From Ochromonadaceae sp. CCMP2298 (lineage: Eukaryota > Sar > Synurophyceae > Ochromonadales > Ochromonadaceae), in the NCBI GenBank assembly GCA_026770595.1, contig MU634720.1, forward strand, positions 1 to 10,598: DNA of 10,598 nucleotides, given 5' to 3'. Positions within the stretch are counted from its first letter, which is position 1, and the number at the start of each line of letters is the position of its first letter. The notes under the pieces were generated by a model that saw only the letters and a list, made by a program, of their open reading frames with translations, did no database searches and had not been told where the DNA came from. This document shows positions 1-7,351 of the stretch, in pieces. The translations under genes and the position numbers were made by a program.

Positions 1-207
1 CTAACCTTTGGAGGCTGTAGCTTTAATTTCGCTGGTGGCGCAGATTCCATTAGATGTGTATGGTGTATGTTTAAACTTCTTCTGATTTTATTGTCGTAAA
101 GTGTTGGTAGTTGTAAAACAGTTTCGGTAGCTTTAAAAACTACTGATTTCAGAGCGCCTGCACATCCTCTGCGTTGGTATTTTATTGCAGTTTGATCGGT
201 TGTTAAA
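1..207. other. Intergenic sequence with no recognised gene
   Basis: AT-rich left edge of the window with no convincing coding frame or RNA gene. The 10-mer GTAGCTTTAA occurs twice (about 17 and 131), which is probably trivial. The end of a gene lying to the left could reach into this part, but nothing here shows it. Confidence 0.4.
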
Positions 208-530
208 TATTACATCATGATATACAATTCATATGTGCAATATATATATTAGAATACTAAACTTGTTTTATAAATGTATAATAATCTATTTTAGACGAGC
301 TATAGTGAGATTCCAGGGATTACTGATGCGTAATTAGCCATAAGTTACCCGGTAATAGGCGCTGCATAAGTACGTACAAAAAAGCACAAAATAAAAGCGC
401 CTATTATGGCTAATTACGCATCAGTAATCTCACTATAGCTCGTCTAAAATAGATTATTATACATTCATAACACAAGTTTAGTATTCCAATAGATACATTG
501 CACATATGCATTGTATGTCATAATGTAATA
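208..530. mobile_element. Foldback (long inverted-repeat) element 1, MITE-like
   Basis: The left arm (208-363) and right arm (396-530) are reverse complements and enclose a loop of about 32 nt. A 40-nt block at 273-312 is perfectly complementary to 426-465, and a second perfect block follows around GATGCGTAATTAGCCATAA. The left arm carries two extra insertions relative to the right: about 9 nt near 313 and about 12 nt (GTTACCCGGTAA) near 344. The outer halves are only moderately matched, so the arms have diverged from outside in. There is no coding capacity and I could not define a target-site duplication. The outer boundaries are approximate. It shares sequence order with the element at 2973-3377. 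A non-autonomous foldback transposon is the likeliest explanation; the hairpin could also make a double-stranded RNA if transcribed. Confidence 0.8.
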
Positions 531-711
531 AATATTCATCATGTATCATTTTTGAGGAGCATGGCGCCTTTTGGTCCCACCTGCTGGCGACTTTTGTTTT
601 GGATCTCCTGCTGGAACTGGATTTGGAGGGGGATGAACTTCAAGGCCTCGGCTATAGTCTCACGCTTCGTAGGGGACAGACCTTCTCCAACGACTCCACT
701 TCTCCAGTAGT

Positions 712-1705
712 ATGGCCGTCGTCGAGAGGTCAGCTCGCCTGGGCCAGGCCGCCCTCCTGCTGCTGCTCCACCTCTTAGCATGCAACGCCTTCGGCTCCTG
801 CCCCACCAGGGGGCAGGTCCGTAACGGACACACACATTACTCGATTATGCCAGCGCTGGGCACCATCAGCACTAGAACCAGGAGCAGTCTGCGACTGAAG
901 GAGGGAGACGACCTGGACTCGCTGCTGCTGGACGAGAGCACGCTGAGTGGGGAGGAGAGGGAGCGGTTGAACTTCATCCGCAGAGCCGGTGCCGAGGCGG
1001 ACGACTTGGTGCGCCAAGGCGGATTCAGCATGGACGGGGGTCAAGATGATGAGGAGGTAGGCTTCGCCACAGTAAAGACCCTTTCCTGCGTACCTGTGTA
1101 CCTGTGTACTTCCATAACATCCTGCATCTCTGAACTTAACCCTCTCCTCCCGTACCCCCATACCCCCAAACCAGATCGAGCGAGCCATCCGAGAGACCAA
1201 CTGGTCCGGCCAGAGCGACGCCGAAGAGACCCGCATTTCCCGCAACAACATAGGAGACCTTACCTCCCGCCCCGGCCTCGTGTTCTGCGACTGCTTAGCC
1301 CTGGTGGTGTTCGCAGCCATCGGCAGGAGCAGCCACGCGGAGGGCGAGGGTCTACTGCAAGACCTCGCTACCGCCTCGCCCTTCCTGGTGTCGTGGCTGG
1401 GGGTTAGCCCCTTCTTGGGTGCCTATAGCCGCACAGCCACCAAGGACGTTAAATCCATACCCTGGGGAATAGCCCCCGCTTGGGCCGCCGCCCTGCCCCT
1501 TGCACTAATTGTGCGCGGTATTAGCAAAGGAGTGGTGCCGCCAACGCCATTTATTCTGGTCAGTCTGACAGCAACCTTCGTTCTGCTGCTTCTGGGGCGG
1601 GCGTTGTACGTATTGTCATTCGGGAACACCTCGGATGACGAGTACAGAACGGCGGGTTTCTTTGAGGTGTTCAAGATGGTGGGCACGCTGGTCAAGAGGT
1701 GGTAG
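712..1705 (+). CDS. Plastid-targeted DUF3054 family membrane protein (two exons)
   Basis: Exons 712-1056 and 1175-1705 join in phase 0 to give 291 residues. Residues 11-26 are a Leu-rich signal peptide ending CNA|F, the ASAFAP-like signature of bipartite plastid presequences. Residues 28-115 are a transit-like and acidic linker. The DUF3054 domain spans about 149-262 and starts with FCDCLALVVFAAIGRSSHAE at 152-171; the family's conserved core around IGRRSHAEG is clearly recognisable. About four membrane segments are seen: 150-165, 181-197, 214-229 and 239-262. A short hydrophilic tail ends KRW. DUF3054 is a small four-helix family of unknown function, known from cyanobacteria and actinobacteria. 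Finding it with a plastid presequence suggests a plastid envelope or thylakoid protein; that location is inference. The ATG at 712 is preferred because it gives an intact signal peptide. A short upstream frame ends one base before it. Confidence 0.82.
1057..1174 (+). other. Spliceosomal intron in the DUF3054 gene
   Basis: The 118-nt intron starts GTAGGC after GAGGAG and ends AAACCAG. It has a C-rich pyrimidine tract and a possible branch site CTTAAC around 1135. Removing it joins the signal/transit exon in phase 0 to the exon holding the DUF3054 domain. Unspliced reading leaves the domain frame and gives an implausible Arg/Pro-rich tail, so the splice is strongly supported. Confidence 0.85.
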
Positions 1706-2294
1706 GTGTGGTGGGGGTGAGGCCGCGTGTGCAGGGCTGTGCGGAGGGATGCGTCTGCTGATGCGGCTGATGAGGATGTGGCTCGCTGGCTCTCCGGGCT
1801 CGGGCAGGAGGGAAGGACAACAAGCGAGCATATGTAGATAGGGTGAACAGTACAGATTGGGTAAGGAGGAATGGGGCCGTTATTTCAGGGCACTGCTGTT
1901 ACAACAATAAAAAAGCAGGCAGGCACAGCAAATTTCTCCTTAAGATATAGGAGATTGGAGATATGGATTGGACATAGTACATAAGACATAGACACACAGC
2001 AAAACTCTCCTCCCTTAAATGCTTTACAGATGCAATACGGTGACTCAATATGGAAACATATCTTAATCCTATTAACGCTGTCCGGTACCGTTGTCTACCC
2101 GTCTATACGTTGTTGCTTCTGTGCCGCTACCGTCCCATACCCTTCCCACCTCTCCAACAACCTATCCCCCTCCCCCTTCCTGCCTCCCCCGTCGCCTGCT
2201 TTGATTCTCTCCTTCATCGGACGTTCCCAATGCAGACATATGCAGAGGGGGTAGAGAGAGTAAAAGCAGAGGAGGGATGCAGAGCGGTGGCTGC
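1706..2294. other. Convergent intergenic region between DUF3054 and ferredoxin genes
   Basis: This holds the 3' ends of two convergent genes. An AATAAA at 1906-1911 on the + strand is a plausible polyadenylation signal for the DUF3054 transcript, about 200 nt past its stop. A small imperfect hairpin (TCTCCT ... AGGAGA) lies near 1936-1952. Positions 2100-2220 are strongly C/T-rich on the + strand. Open frames here are low-complexity and not convincing as genes. Confidence 0.45.
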
Positions 2295-2711
2295 CTACGG
2301 CTTGGTCTTAATCGAGATCGGCCCGCTGACCCTGGCGCAGCAAGATAGTCTAATGTCGTCCGCCTTGCCCGCCAGCGTATTCTGCTCGTTCTTCGAAGGG
2401 GGGTTTATATTCTCCATTCCCTCTAGAACCCTCACCGCGCAGGTGCCGCAGATACCCGCGCCGCCGCAGTTGCCAGTGAGCTTTGCGCGCAAAGGATAGA
2501 CGTCTACCTTTTTGTTCATGAGCTCCTTCCGCAGGTTCACTGTCTTCTCCTCGGATTCGAAGGTCTTTCCATCGACCTTTATCACCACCTTCGTCTCCTT
2601 CTTCTTGCCGAACATCATGCTGGGCTGCATTCGGCGGCCAGCCCTCGTGCTGGTAAACACGAACGCATTGGCGGCGACGAGGCAGAGCAGGAAGATCAGG
2701 AAGAGAGCCAT
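2295..2711 (-). CDS. Plastid-targeted [2Fe-2S] ferredoxin-like protein
   Basis: Intronless, 138 residues. Residues 1-16 are a hydrophobic signal peptide ending VAANA|F (cleavage before F17), followed by a basic transit-like stretch to about residue 38. That is a bipartite presequence for a secondary red plastid. The mature part (about 40-138) is a ubiquitin-like ferredoxin fold with cluster ligands C82, C88, C91 and C124 (C125 is adjacent). The spacing C-x5-C-x2-C-x32-C differs from the C-x4-C-x2-C of photosynthetic PetF. The loop NCGGAGICGTC and the RLSC block resemble the PnsB3/NDF4 and cyanobacterial Fed-type ferredoxin-like group. It probably carries electrons or acts as an Fe-S subunit in the plastid stroma or at the thylakoid; the partner is unknown. 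The start at 2711 is chosen because it opens the signal peptide; the longer open frame upstream has no presequence. It is divergent from the GLDH gene, with a foldback element between them. Confidence 0.87.
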   Translation of the reverse strand: MALFLIFLLCLVAANAFVFTSTRAGRRMQPSMMFGKKKETKVVIKVDGKTFESEEKTVNLRKELMNKKVDVYPLRAKLTGNCGGAGICGTCAVRVLEGMENINPPSKNEQNTLAGKADDIRLSCCARVSGPISIKTKP

Positions 2712-2972
2712 GGTCTGGGCGGGAGGTCTCGGCGAGAACGTGCTGAGATGAAATGGATCGAACCACAGTAAGAGACAGTGGACAATGCAACAAGTGAGAT
2801 TGAGGTGAGCTTGGAGGTGCATGCATTCTACTGCAATCATCGTCAATGACAGGGTTGTTGAAAGTATCAGAATTATAGACGCTTCGTAAAATAGAAAATA
2901 CAATATCCGCGTCAATATATGTGACACAGCACTTTTACCATTTTGCTCAGCTGAGTCACAAACGCCATCCTC

Positions 2973-3377
2973 CGCTGCAAAAACATAGCCCACCCCCCCA
3001 ACCCCTACAAAAACATGGCCCACCCCCCGTCTTTGACGTGCCTGACATCCATTACAATCACAGTTGCTACAAAGATGTGCAACACATAAATTACTCCACT
3101 GCACTAAAAGTTTATTGAAAATGTATGGAAATCTATATCATATGAGCTTGAGAGATAACTAGCCATAAATTGGCGCCTTTCCCGACAATGATTTGGCGCC
3201 TTAAGCGGCAATTTATGGTTAGTAATATCTCAATAGCTCATCTAATATAGATGTTCATGCATTTTTTACATAATTTTAGTGCAGTAATCTATGTGTTGCA
3301 CATCTTTATAATGCAATTGTAATTGTAATGGATGTCAAGCACATAAAAGGCTGCGGGTGGGCTATGTTTTTGCAACG
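2973..3377. mobile_element. Foldback element 2, same family as element 1
   Basis: The left arm (2973-3177) and right arm (about 3195-3377) are reverse complements at roughly 80% by eye. They match from the outer GCAAAAACATAGCCCACC to a GGCGCC at the tip. The left arm contains a tandem duplication with period 30 bp (2975-3004 and 3005-3028) that the right arm lacks. The arms share ordered blocks with element 1: ATTACA, ATGTGCAA, ACTAAA, ATGTAT, AATCTAT, GAGCT, GAGAT, TAGCCATAA and a GGCGC tip. It is longer outward than element 1. No transposase frame or clear target-site duplication is visible. It occupies half of the shared upstream region of the ferredoxin and GLDH genes. Confidence 0.78.
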
Positions 3378-3395
3378 AATGAAACAGCGCCTAAA

Positions 3396-3417
3396 TATAA
3401 AAACAAAAAATATAAAA
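3396..3417 (+). promoter_or_regulatory. Candidate TATA-like motifs upstream of GLDH
   Basis: TATAAAA occurs at 3396-3402 and again at 3411-3417, about 100-120 nt before the GLDH ATG and just outside the foldback element. An 8-mer GTCGCGAC palindrome follows at 3420-3427. The placement suits a core promoter, but A/T-rich DNA gives such motifs by chance. Confidence 0.3.
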
Positions 3418-3518
3418 AAGTCGCGACGATTTTTTGAGGAAGGGGTCAGAACCAAGAAGTTCTCACGAGGTGCTCATAGATAACCTGCCACTTTGGAACT
3501 CCAGCCCTCTCACCCACC

Positions 3519-5693
3519 ATGTTGAAAGCAAGAGTCTCCCGCTGGGGAAGGTCGGGGTCGCGGTGCTTCGCGGCAGCCAAGGCACCTGGCGCAGATTTGC
3601 ATAGCGTGGGTCACCAGAACCTTAGACAACATCAGCACGAGCAGCATACGCATTGGAATGGGCAGCAGAAAGGGCAGCAGAACCAGCAGAACCAGCAGCA
3701 CCAGCAGTACCAGCTCCATGAGAGGAATTGGCAGTGGAATGGGCAGGGGAACCAGGGGAGTGGGCAGGGGAATGGACAGGCAAAGGGGCAGTGGGGCCTA
3801 CCGCACTCATGGCTGCTGTACTTGGGCGCGGTGACCACTGCTACTGCCTCGCTTAGTTACAAGCAAGCCCAGTGTCAGACAGAGAAGGGCGTGGCGGGTG
3901 CGGGGGTAGAGGAGGCGGTGCAGCAGGAGGCAGGCGTGGCCTTCGAGACAGGACAGACAATCACCAACTGGTCTAACACCCACTCCTGCTCCCCTGCCAG
4001 ACTGTTCGAACCCACCAATGCGCAGGACGTTTTGAGGGTTTTGGAGGCGCACCACGCTAAGGGCAGGAGGGTAAGAGCTGTGGGCACTGGACTTTCTCCC
4101 AACGGTATAGGCCTCTCTAGCGCCGATGGGAATAGCTTTAACCACGTGGACAGAGTGGACAGCGATCTTGTCTCAGTCGCAGCCCTGGACCATATCAGCA
4201 TAGACGCAAAGCGCGGTCTGGTCACGGTGGGGGCAGGCACCCGCGTATCTCAGGTGCTGAAAGCACTAGCAGAACGCGGTCTGACGTTGGAGAATTTTTC
4301 TTCAATTCAGGAGCAGCAGATGGGCGGGTGGACGCAAGTAGCAGCACACGGTACGGGTTGCTCCCTCCCCACGGTTGACGAGATGGTCGTGCGGATGAAG
4401 CTAGCCACACCCACGGAGGGTCTTATAACCCTCTCTGATACCTCAAACCCTCACCTATTCCGCATGGCGCGGGTGGGCTTGGGAGCTCTGGGGGTGGTTA
4501 CTGAGCTCACGATGCGCACAATCCCTCAACACAGGCTCAGAGAGTACACATACTGCACCTCCGAGGAGCTGGTGGACCAGCGACACTACCGCAAATTACG
4601 CCATTTCAGACACGTGAGGTACATGTGGATACCATACACTGGCAGGGTTTGTGTGGTGGCATCGAATCCCACAAACCTACATACCTCTGCCTCTGCCTCC
4701 ACCCCTGTCTCTGTCGGAGTCTCTACACCCGCCCCTGTCTTCGGCACTGCCTCTGCCTCTGCCTCTGCCTCCGCCTCCATCTCGACCGCCGCCGCCGCCG
4801 CCGCTGTCCTCGCCGCCCAAACATACGGCCAGGACCTGGAGTTAGAAAGGGGAGTAGCCCTGACAGTACAAAAGCTCAAAACCCAGGCAGATTTGGAGGG
4901 TCTTCCGGCAACGTTCGAGTTGTCAAAGTTGCTGCTGGATCTGAGCCCTGATTTAAGTCCCGCTCACATAAAGTCCATGGGCTTTTCGCAGCTGCGTGCT
5001 ATGCTGTTGGACATTGCTCCTTCCAGCCTGGCTCACGTGCAGCAAGTAAACGCAGCCGAGGCTGCCTACTGGGAAGCGTGCGCGGGCACGAGGGAGGCGG
5101 GCTCTGTGGAGGTTTTAGGGTTCGATTGTGGGGGAGAGCAGTGGGTTTTGGAGGTTTGTTTGCCAATAGGCACGCTAGACGATCGCTCAGGCAAGGACAT
5201 ACAGTTCGTGAGAAAGCTGCTGAGGTTGATAGAGAGACACAAGATACCTGCGCCTGCGCCCATAGAGCAAAGGTGGTCTGCGCGCTCCACCTCTCCCATG
5301 AGCCCTGCTTACTCGCCCAATGCCGACGAGGTGTTTACCTGGGTGGGGGTGATTATGTATCTACCCCAGGGGGCGAAGGAGAGGGCAGAAGTGAAGAGAA
5401 GGTTTGGAGAGTATAAGGAAGTGCTGAGGCCGCTTATGGAGGAGTATGGGGCTCAGTGCCACTGGGCAAAGCTGGAGATGCCCTCTAATTCTGCCAGTAC
5501 CGCCACCCCCACTGGCGGGAAAGGAGATGGGTTGGGGGCTGAGGCCCAGGCACAAGAGCTGCAATACTGGCGCTCCCACCTTGCAAAGAAATATCCGATC
5601 GAGGAGTTTCGGCGATACCGAGACGCGCTTGACCCCAGACGCATCCTGAGCAACGACCTATTGGCTGCGGTATTCGACGACCCAAAACCCTAG
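3519..5693 (+). CDS. GLDH: L-galactono-1,4-lactone dehydrogenase, mitochondrial
   Basis: Intronless, 724 residues, longer than plant GLDH (about 600). It catalyses the last step of the plant-type ascorbate pathway: it oxidises L-galactono-1,4-lactone and passes electrons to cytochrome c at the inner mitochondrial membrane. In plants it is also needed for complex I assembly. Residues 1-20 are basic and Ala/Ser-rich, a good mitochondrial presequence; 97-113 is a likely membrane segment. The FAD-binding PCMH domain (about 150-335) has VGTGLSPNGIGLS at 188-200 and QEQQMGG...AHGTG at 264-280. The C-terminal ALO domain (about 340-718) has FDCGG (C537), APAPIEQRWSAR with E583 and R585 (the plant substrate-binding Glu-x-Arg), and ends LDPRRILSN. 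Two inserts are unusual: a Gln/Asn/Gly-rich segment (about 38-92) before the membrane segment, and a Ser/Ala/Pro-rich segment (about 386-433) inside the ALO domain. The ATG context CACCATG is good. Confidence 0.94.
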   Translation: MLKARVSRWGRSGSRCFAAAKAPGADLHSVGHQNLRQHQHEQHTHWNGQQKGQQNQQNQQHQQYQLHERNWQWNGQGNQGSGQGNGQAKGQWGLPHSWLLYLGAVTTATASLSYKQAQCQTEKGVAGAGVEEAVQQEAGVAFETGQTITNWSNTHSCSPARLFEPTNAQDVLRVLEAHHAKGRRVRAVGTGLSPNGIGLSSADGNSFNHVDRVDSDLVSVAALDHISIDAKRGLVTVGAGTRVSQVLKALAERGLTLENFSSIQEQQMGGWTQVAAHGTGCSLPTVDEMVVRMKLATPTEGLITLSDTSNPHLFRMARVGLGALGVVTELTMRTIPQHRLREYTYCTSEELVDQRHYRKLRHFRHVRYMWIPYTGRVCVVASNPTNLHTSASASTPVSVGVSTPAPVFGTASASASASASISTAAAAAAVLAAQTYGQDLELERGVALTVQKLKTQADLEGLPATFELSKLLLDLSPDLSPAHIKSMGFSQLRAMLLDIAPSSLAHVQQVNAAEAAYWEACAGTREAGSVEVLGFDCGGEQWVLEVCLPIGTLDDRSGKDIQFVRKLLRLIERHKIPAPAPIEQRWSARSTSPMSPAYSPNADEVFTWVGVIMYLPQGAKERAEVKRRFGEYKEVLRPLMEEYGAQCHWAKLEMPSNSASTATPTGGKGDGLGAEAQAQELQYWRSHLAKKYPIEEFRRYRDALDPRRILSNDLLAAVFDDPKP
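3640..3795 (+). repeat. Gln/Asn/Gly-coding repetitive segment in GLDH
   Basis: The segment contains CAG/CAGAAC/CAGCAC triplet and hexamer repeats (about 3665-3710), then GGGCAGGGGAA-type repeats (about 3739-3790). It codes for a disordered linker between the mitochondrial presequence and the membrane segment. Other plant-type GLDHs do not need such a segment, so it is probably a slippage expansion tolerated in a cleaved or flexible region. Confidence 0.7.
4674..4817 (+). repeat. Ser/Ala-coding microsatellites inside the GLDH catalytic domain
   Basis: CTCTGC hexamers at about 4747-4780 code for alternating Ala-Ser, and GCC triplets at about 4788-4802 code for an Ala run. They lie after ASNP (381-384), at the place where plant GLDH has a variable surface stretch following its CNP motif. 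The reading frame is kept throughout, so the expansion is in-frame. Confidence 0.7.
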
Positions 5694-5704
5694 GACCCCT
5701 GCTA

Positions 5705-5785
5705 TAGTAAATCTTGTAAATCTAGTAAATCTAGTAAATCTAATAAATCTAGTAAATCAAAATGGGTCACAATCTAGTAAATCAA
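5705..5785. repeat. 9-bp tandem repeat (TAGTAAATC)n after GLDH
   Basis: About six consecutive copies of TAGTAAATC with single-base variants occupy 5705-5758. A further copy follows at 5775-5783 after a spacer. The array begins about 11 bases past the GLDH stop, so it is likely transcribed in the 3' UTR. Confidence 0.75.
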
Positions 5786-5809
5786 AATTAGAGGAGCGGT
5801 TACCCGATG

Positions 5810-5872
5810 AAAGTGGGTGTTGCAATTTTTAAAGTGAGTGTGGGAATTTTGAAATTGGGTGTGGGAGGTTGG
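5810..5872. repeat. Three imperfect 21-bp tandem copies
   Basis: Copies at 5810-5830, 5831-5851 and 5852-5872 share AAAgTGgGTGTgggaATTTT. A shorter direct repeat, GGCTGATTG, follows at 5879-5887 and 5898-5906. The stretch lies between the GLDH 3' end and the ENTH gene; no function is evident. Confidence 0.65.
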
Positions 5873-5960
5873 GCTTCCGGCTGATTGGAAAATGTCGGCT
5901 GATTGAATATGAGTCCTTCAGAATATTTTGCGGCGAAAAATAGATGTTATTGGGTAAATT

Positions 5961-5998
5961 GTTTTTTGGGTAAAAATGTCATGTTTTCGCCCAAAAAC
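5961..5998. promoter_or_regulatory. Hairpin-forming sequence upstream of the ENTH gene
   Basis: GTTTTTTGGG at 5961-5970 can pair with CCCAAAAAC at 5990-5998, with a loop of about 19 nt. It lies 55-95 bases before the ATG, in the promoter or 5' UTR. The TTGGGTAAA motif also occurs as a direct repeat (about 5949 and 5966). The regulatory meaning is unknown. Confidence 0.25.
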
Positions 5999-6053
5999 AT
6001 CCCTTTTTTCACCCTCTTTTTTGACTCCGCTGTGAACCCTTGCTGGCAAAGGG

Positions 6054-7300
6054 ATGGATCTTTCCGAACAGCTTTGGGTTGGATGGGAGATTACACACCC
6101 TTTGCGCCGCCGCCCACAGCTACAGGAACGCTTCCTTTCAGAGGGAGGTGACAAGGTACCGGTAGAATTGTGGGACCAAGCTGAGAACTGTATAATGTTT
6201 GACGTGCGAGGTACAAAGTCTCGCTACCAGGGCTCCGATGAAGAAAAGATCTGCGGGGAGGTTCTGTTCACTGAGATGGACATTTCCATCGGCGACAGAA
6301 GACTGACGAACATCGTAGCGAGCACGTCAAACAAGCTAATGTGCGAGAAAATATTCGCGCTGATCGAGCTGGGACTCTCGCCGCAGGACAACCCGTGGAA
6401 GACCATATACAAAACACTGCTCCTGCTCAACACGCTGGTCTTGTACGGCTCCGACGCGGCGGTGGGCAAGGTGGTTGGGCTGGTGAGGTTCGTGAACCCG
6501 TTGATCAATTACAACAGCGCCTTGGTGAAGAGGGGCTTTTTTTCTGGCGGGGGCACGGACCACGGCGCGCCTGTGCGCACGCAAGCGATGCAGCTGGACG
6601 TCGTGCTGCGCACGGATGACAGCATCAGGAGGGCCAGGAACGATGCTCGGAATGGAGTACGGCCAGGGATGGAATCTGTGACTGGCGGGGGGGCACCTAC
6701 GGGGGGATTTGGGGGGTCAGGCTCAACAGGGGGAGGTTTGCTGGACTTCAACTGCACCGAGGAGATTGACCCATCTGGAGGCGCCACTGCGCAGATGTCC
6801 TTCGGACAAGGCATAGGGACGTCGGTGGGCGCGGGCTTCGGGCTGACGCAGGTGCCAGGCGTGTATGAGGGGCGCCCTGATCGGTACTTCGACAGTGCGT
6901 CAGATCCGCGTATGCGCCAAGCTATGGGTGGTGCGGGGGACGTGGATTCCACAGGAAACCAAGGAATCAGCAATGGAAACGGAGGTGCAAGGAATGGAGT
7001 GGGTGGGGGCAGTGCCCCAGCCCCTGAGGTGGATCTGCTCGACATGATGTTTGACGGTCCATCCGCACAGCCACCGGCACAGGCACAATTTGCAACCGCA
7101 TTGGCACAGCAGCCAATGACGGATTTGCTGGCGCAGACGTCCGGCTCGATTGATCTGTTGAGTCTTTCACCCTCGCCTCTGCCACAGCCACCGGCACAGC
7201 TAGATCTCTTCGCCCCGGACCCCCCTCCCCTTCAGCAGCAGCAACAGCAGCAGCAGCAGCAATACCCACCACAACAGCAACAGCAACAACAGTTTCAAGC

Positions 7301-7351
<51 letters not shown>

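Noticed and set aside
208-530. CRISPR array or bacterial terminator
   Set aside because: Only one pair of long inverted arms, no spaced direct repeats, and the context is eukaryotic with introns.
2030-2499. Two plus-strand frames between the DUF3054 and ferredoxin genes
   Set aside because: Low-complexity Pro/Ser/Leu translation of C/T-rich DNA; the second frame runs antisense into the ferredoxin coding region, and there is no recognisable domain.
2712-3104. N-terminal extension of the ferredoxin frame to 3104
   Set aside because: It would bury the signal peptide with its ANA|F site and run into foldback element 2; the ATG at 2711 gives a proper bipartite presequence.
4586-4951. Open frames on both strands across the GLDH Ser/Ala insertion
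   Set aside because: They come from CTCTGC and GCC repeats read out of frame; the GLDH frame alone continues into conserved motifs on both sides.
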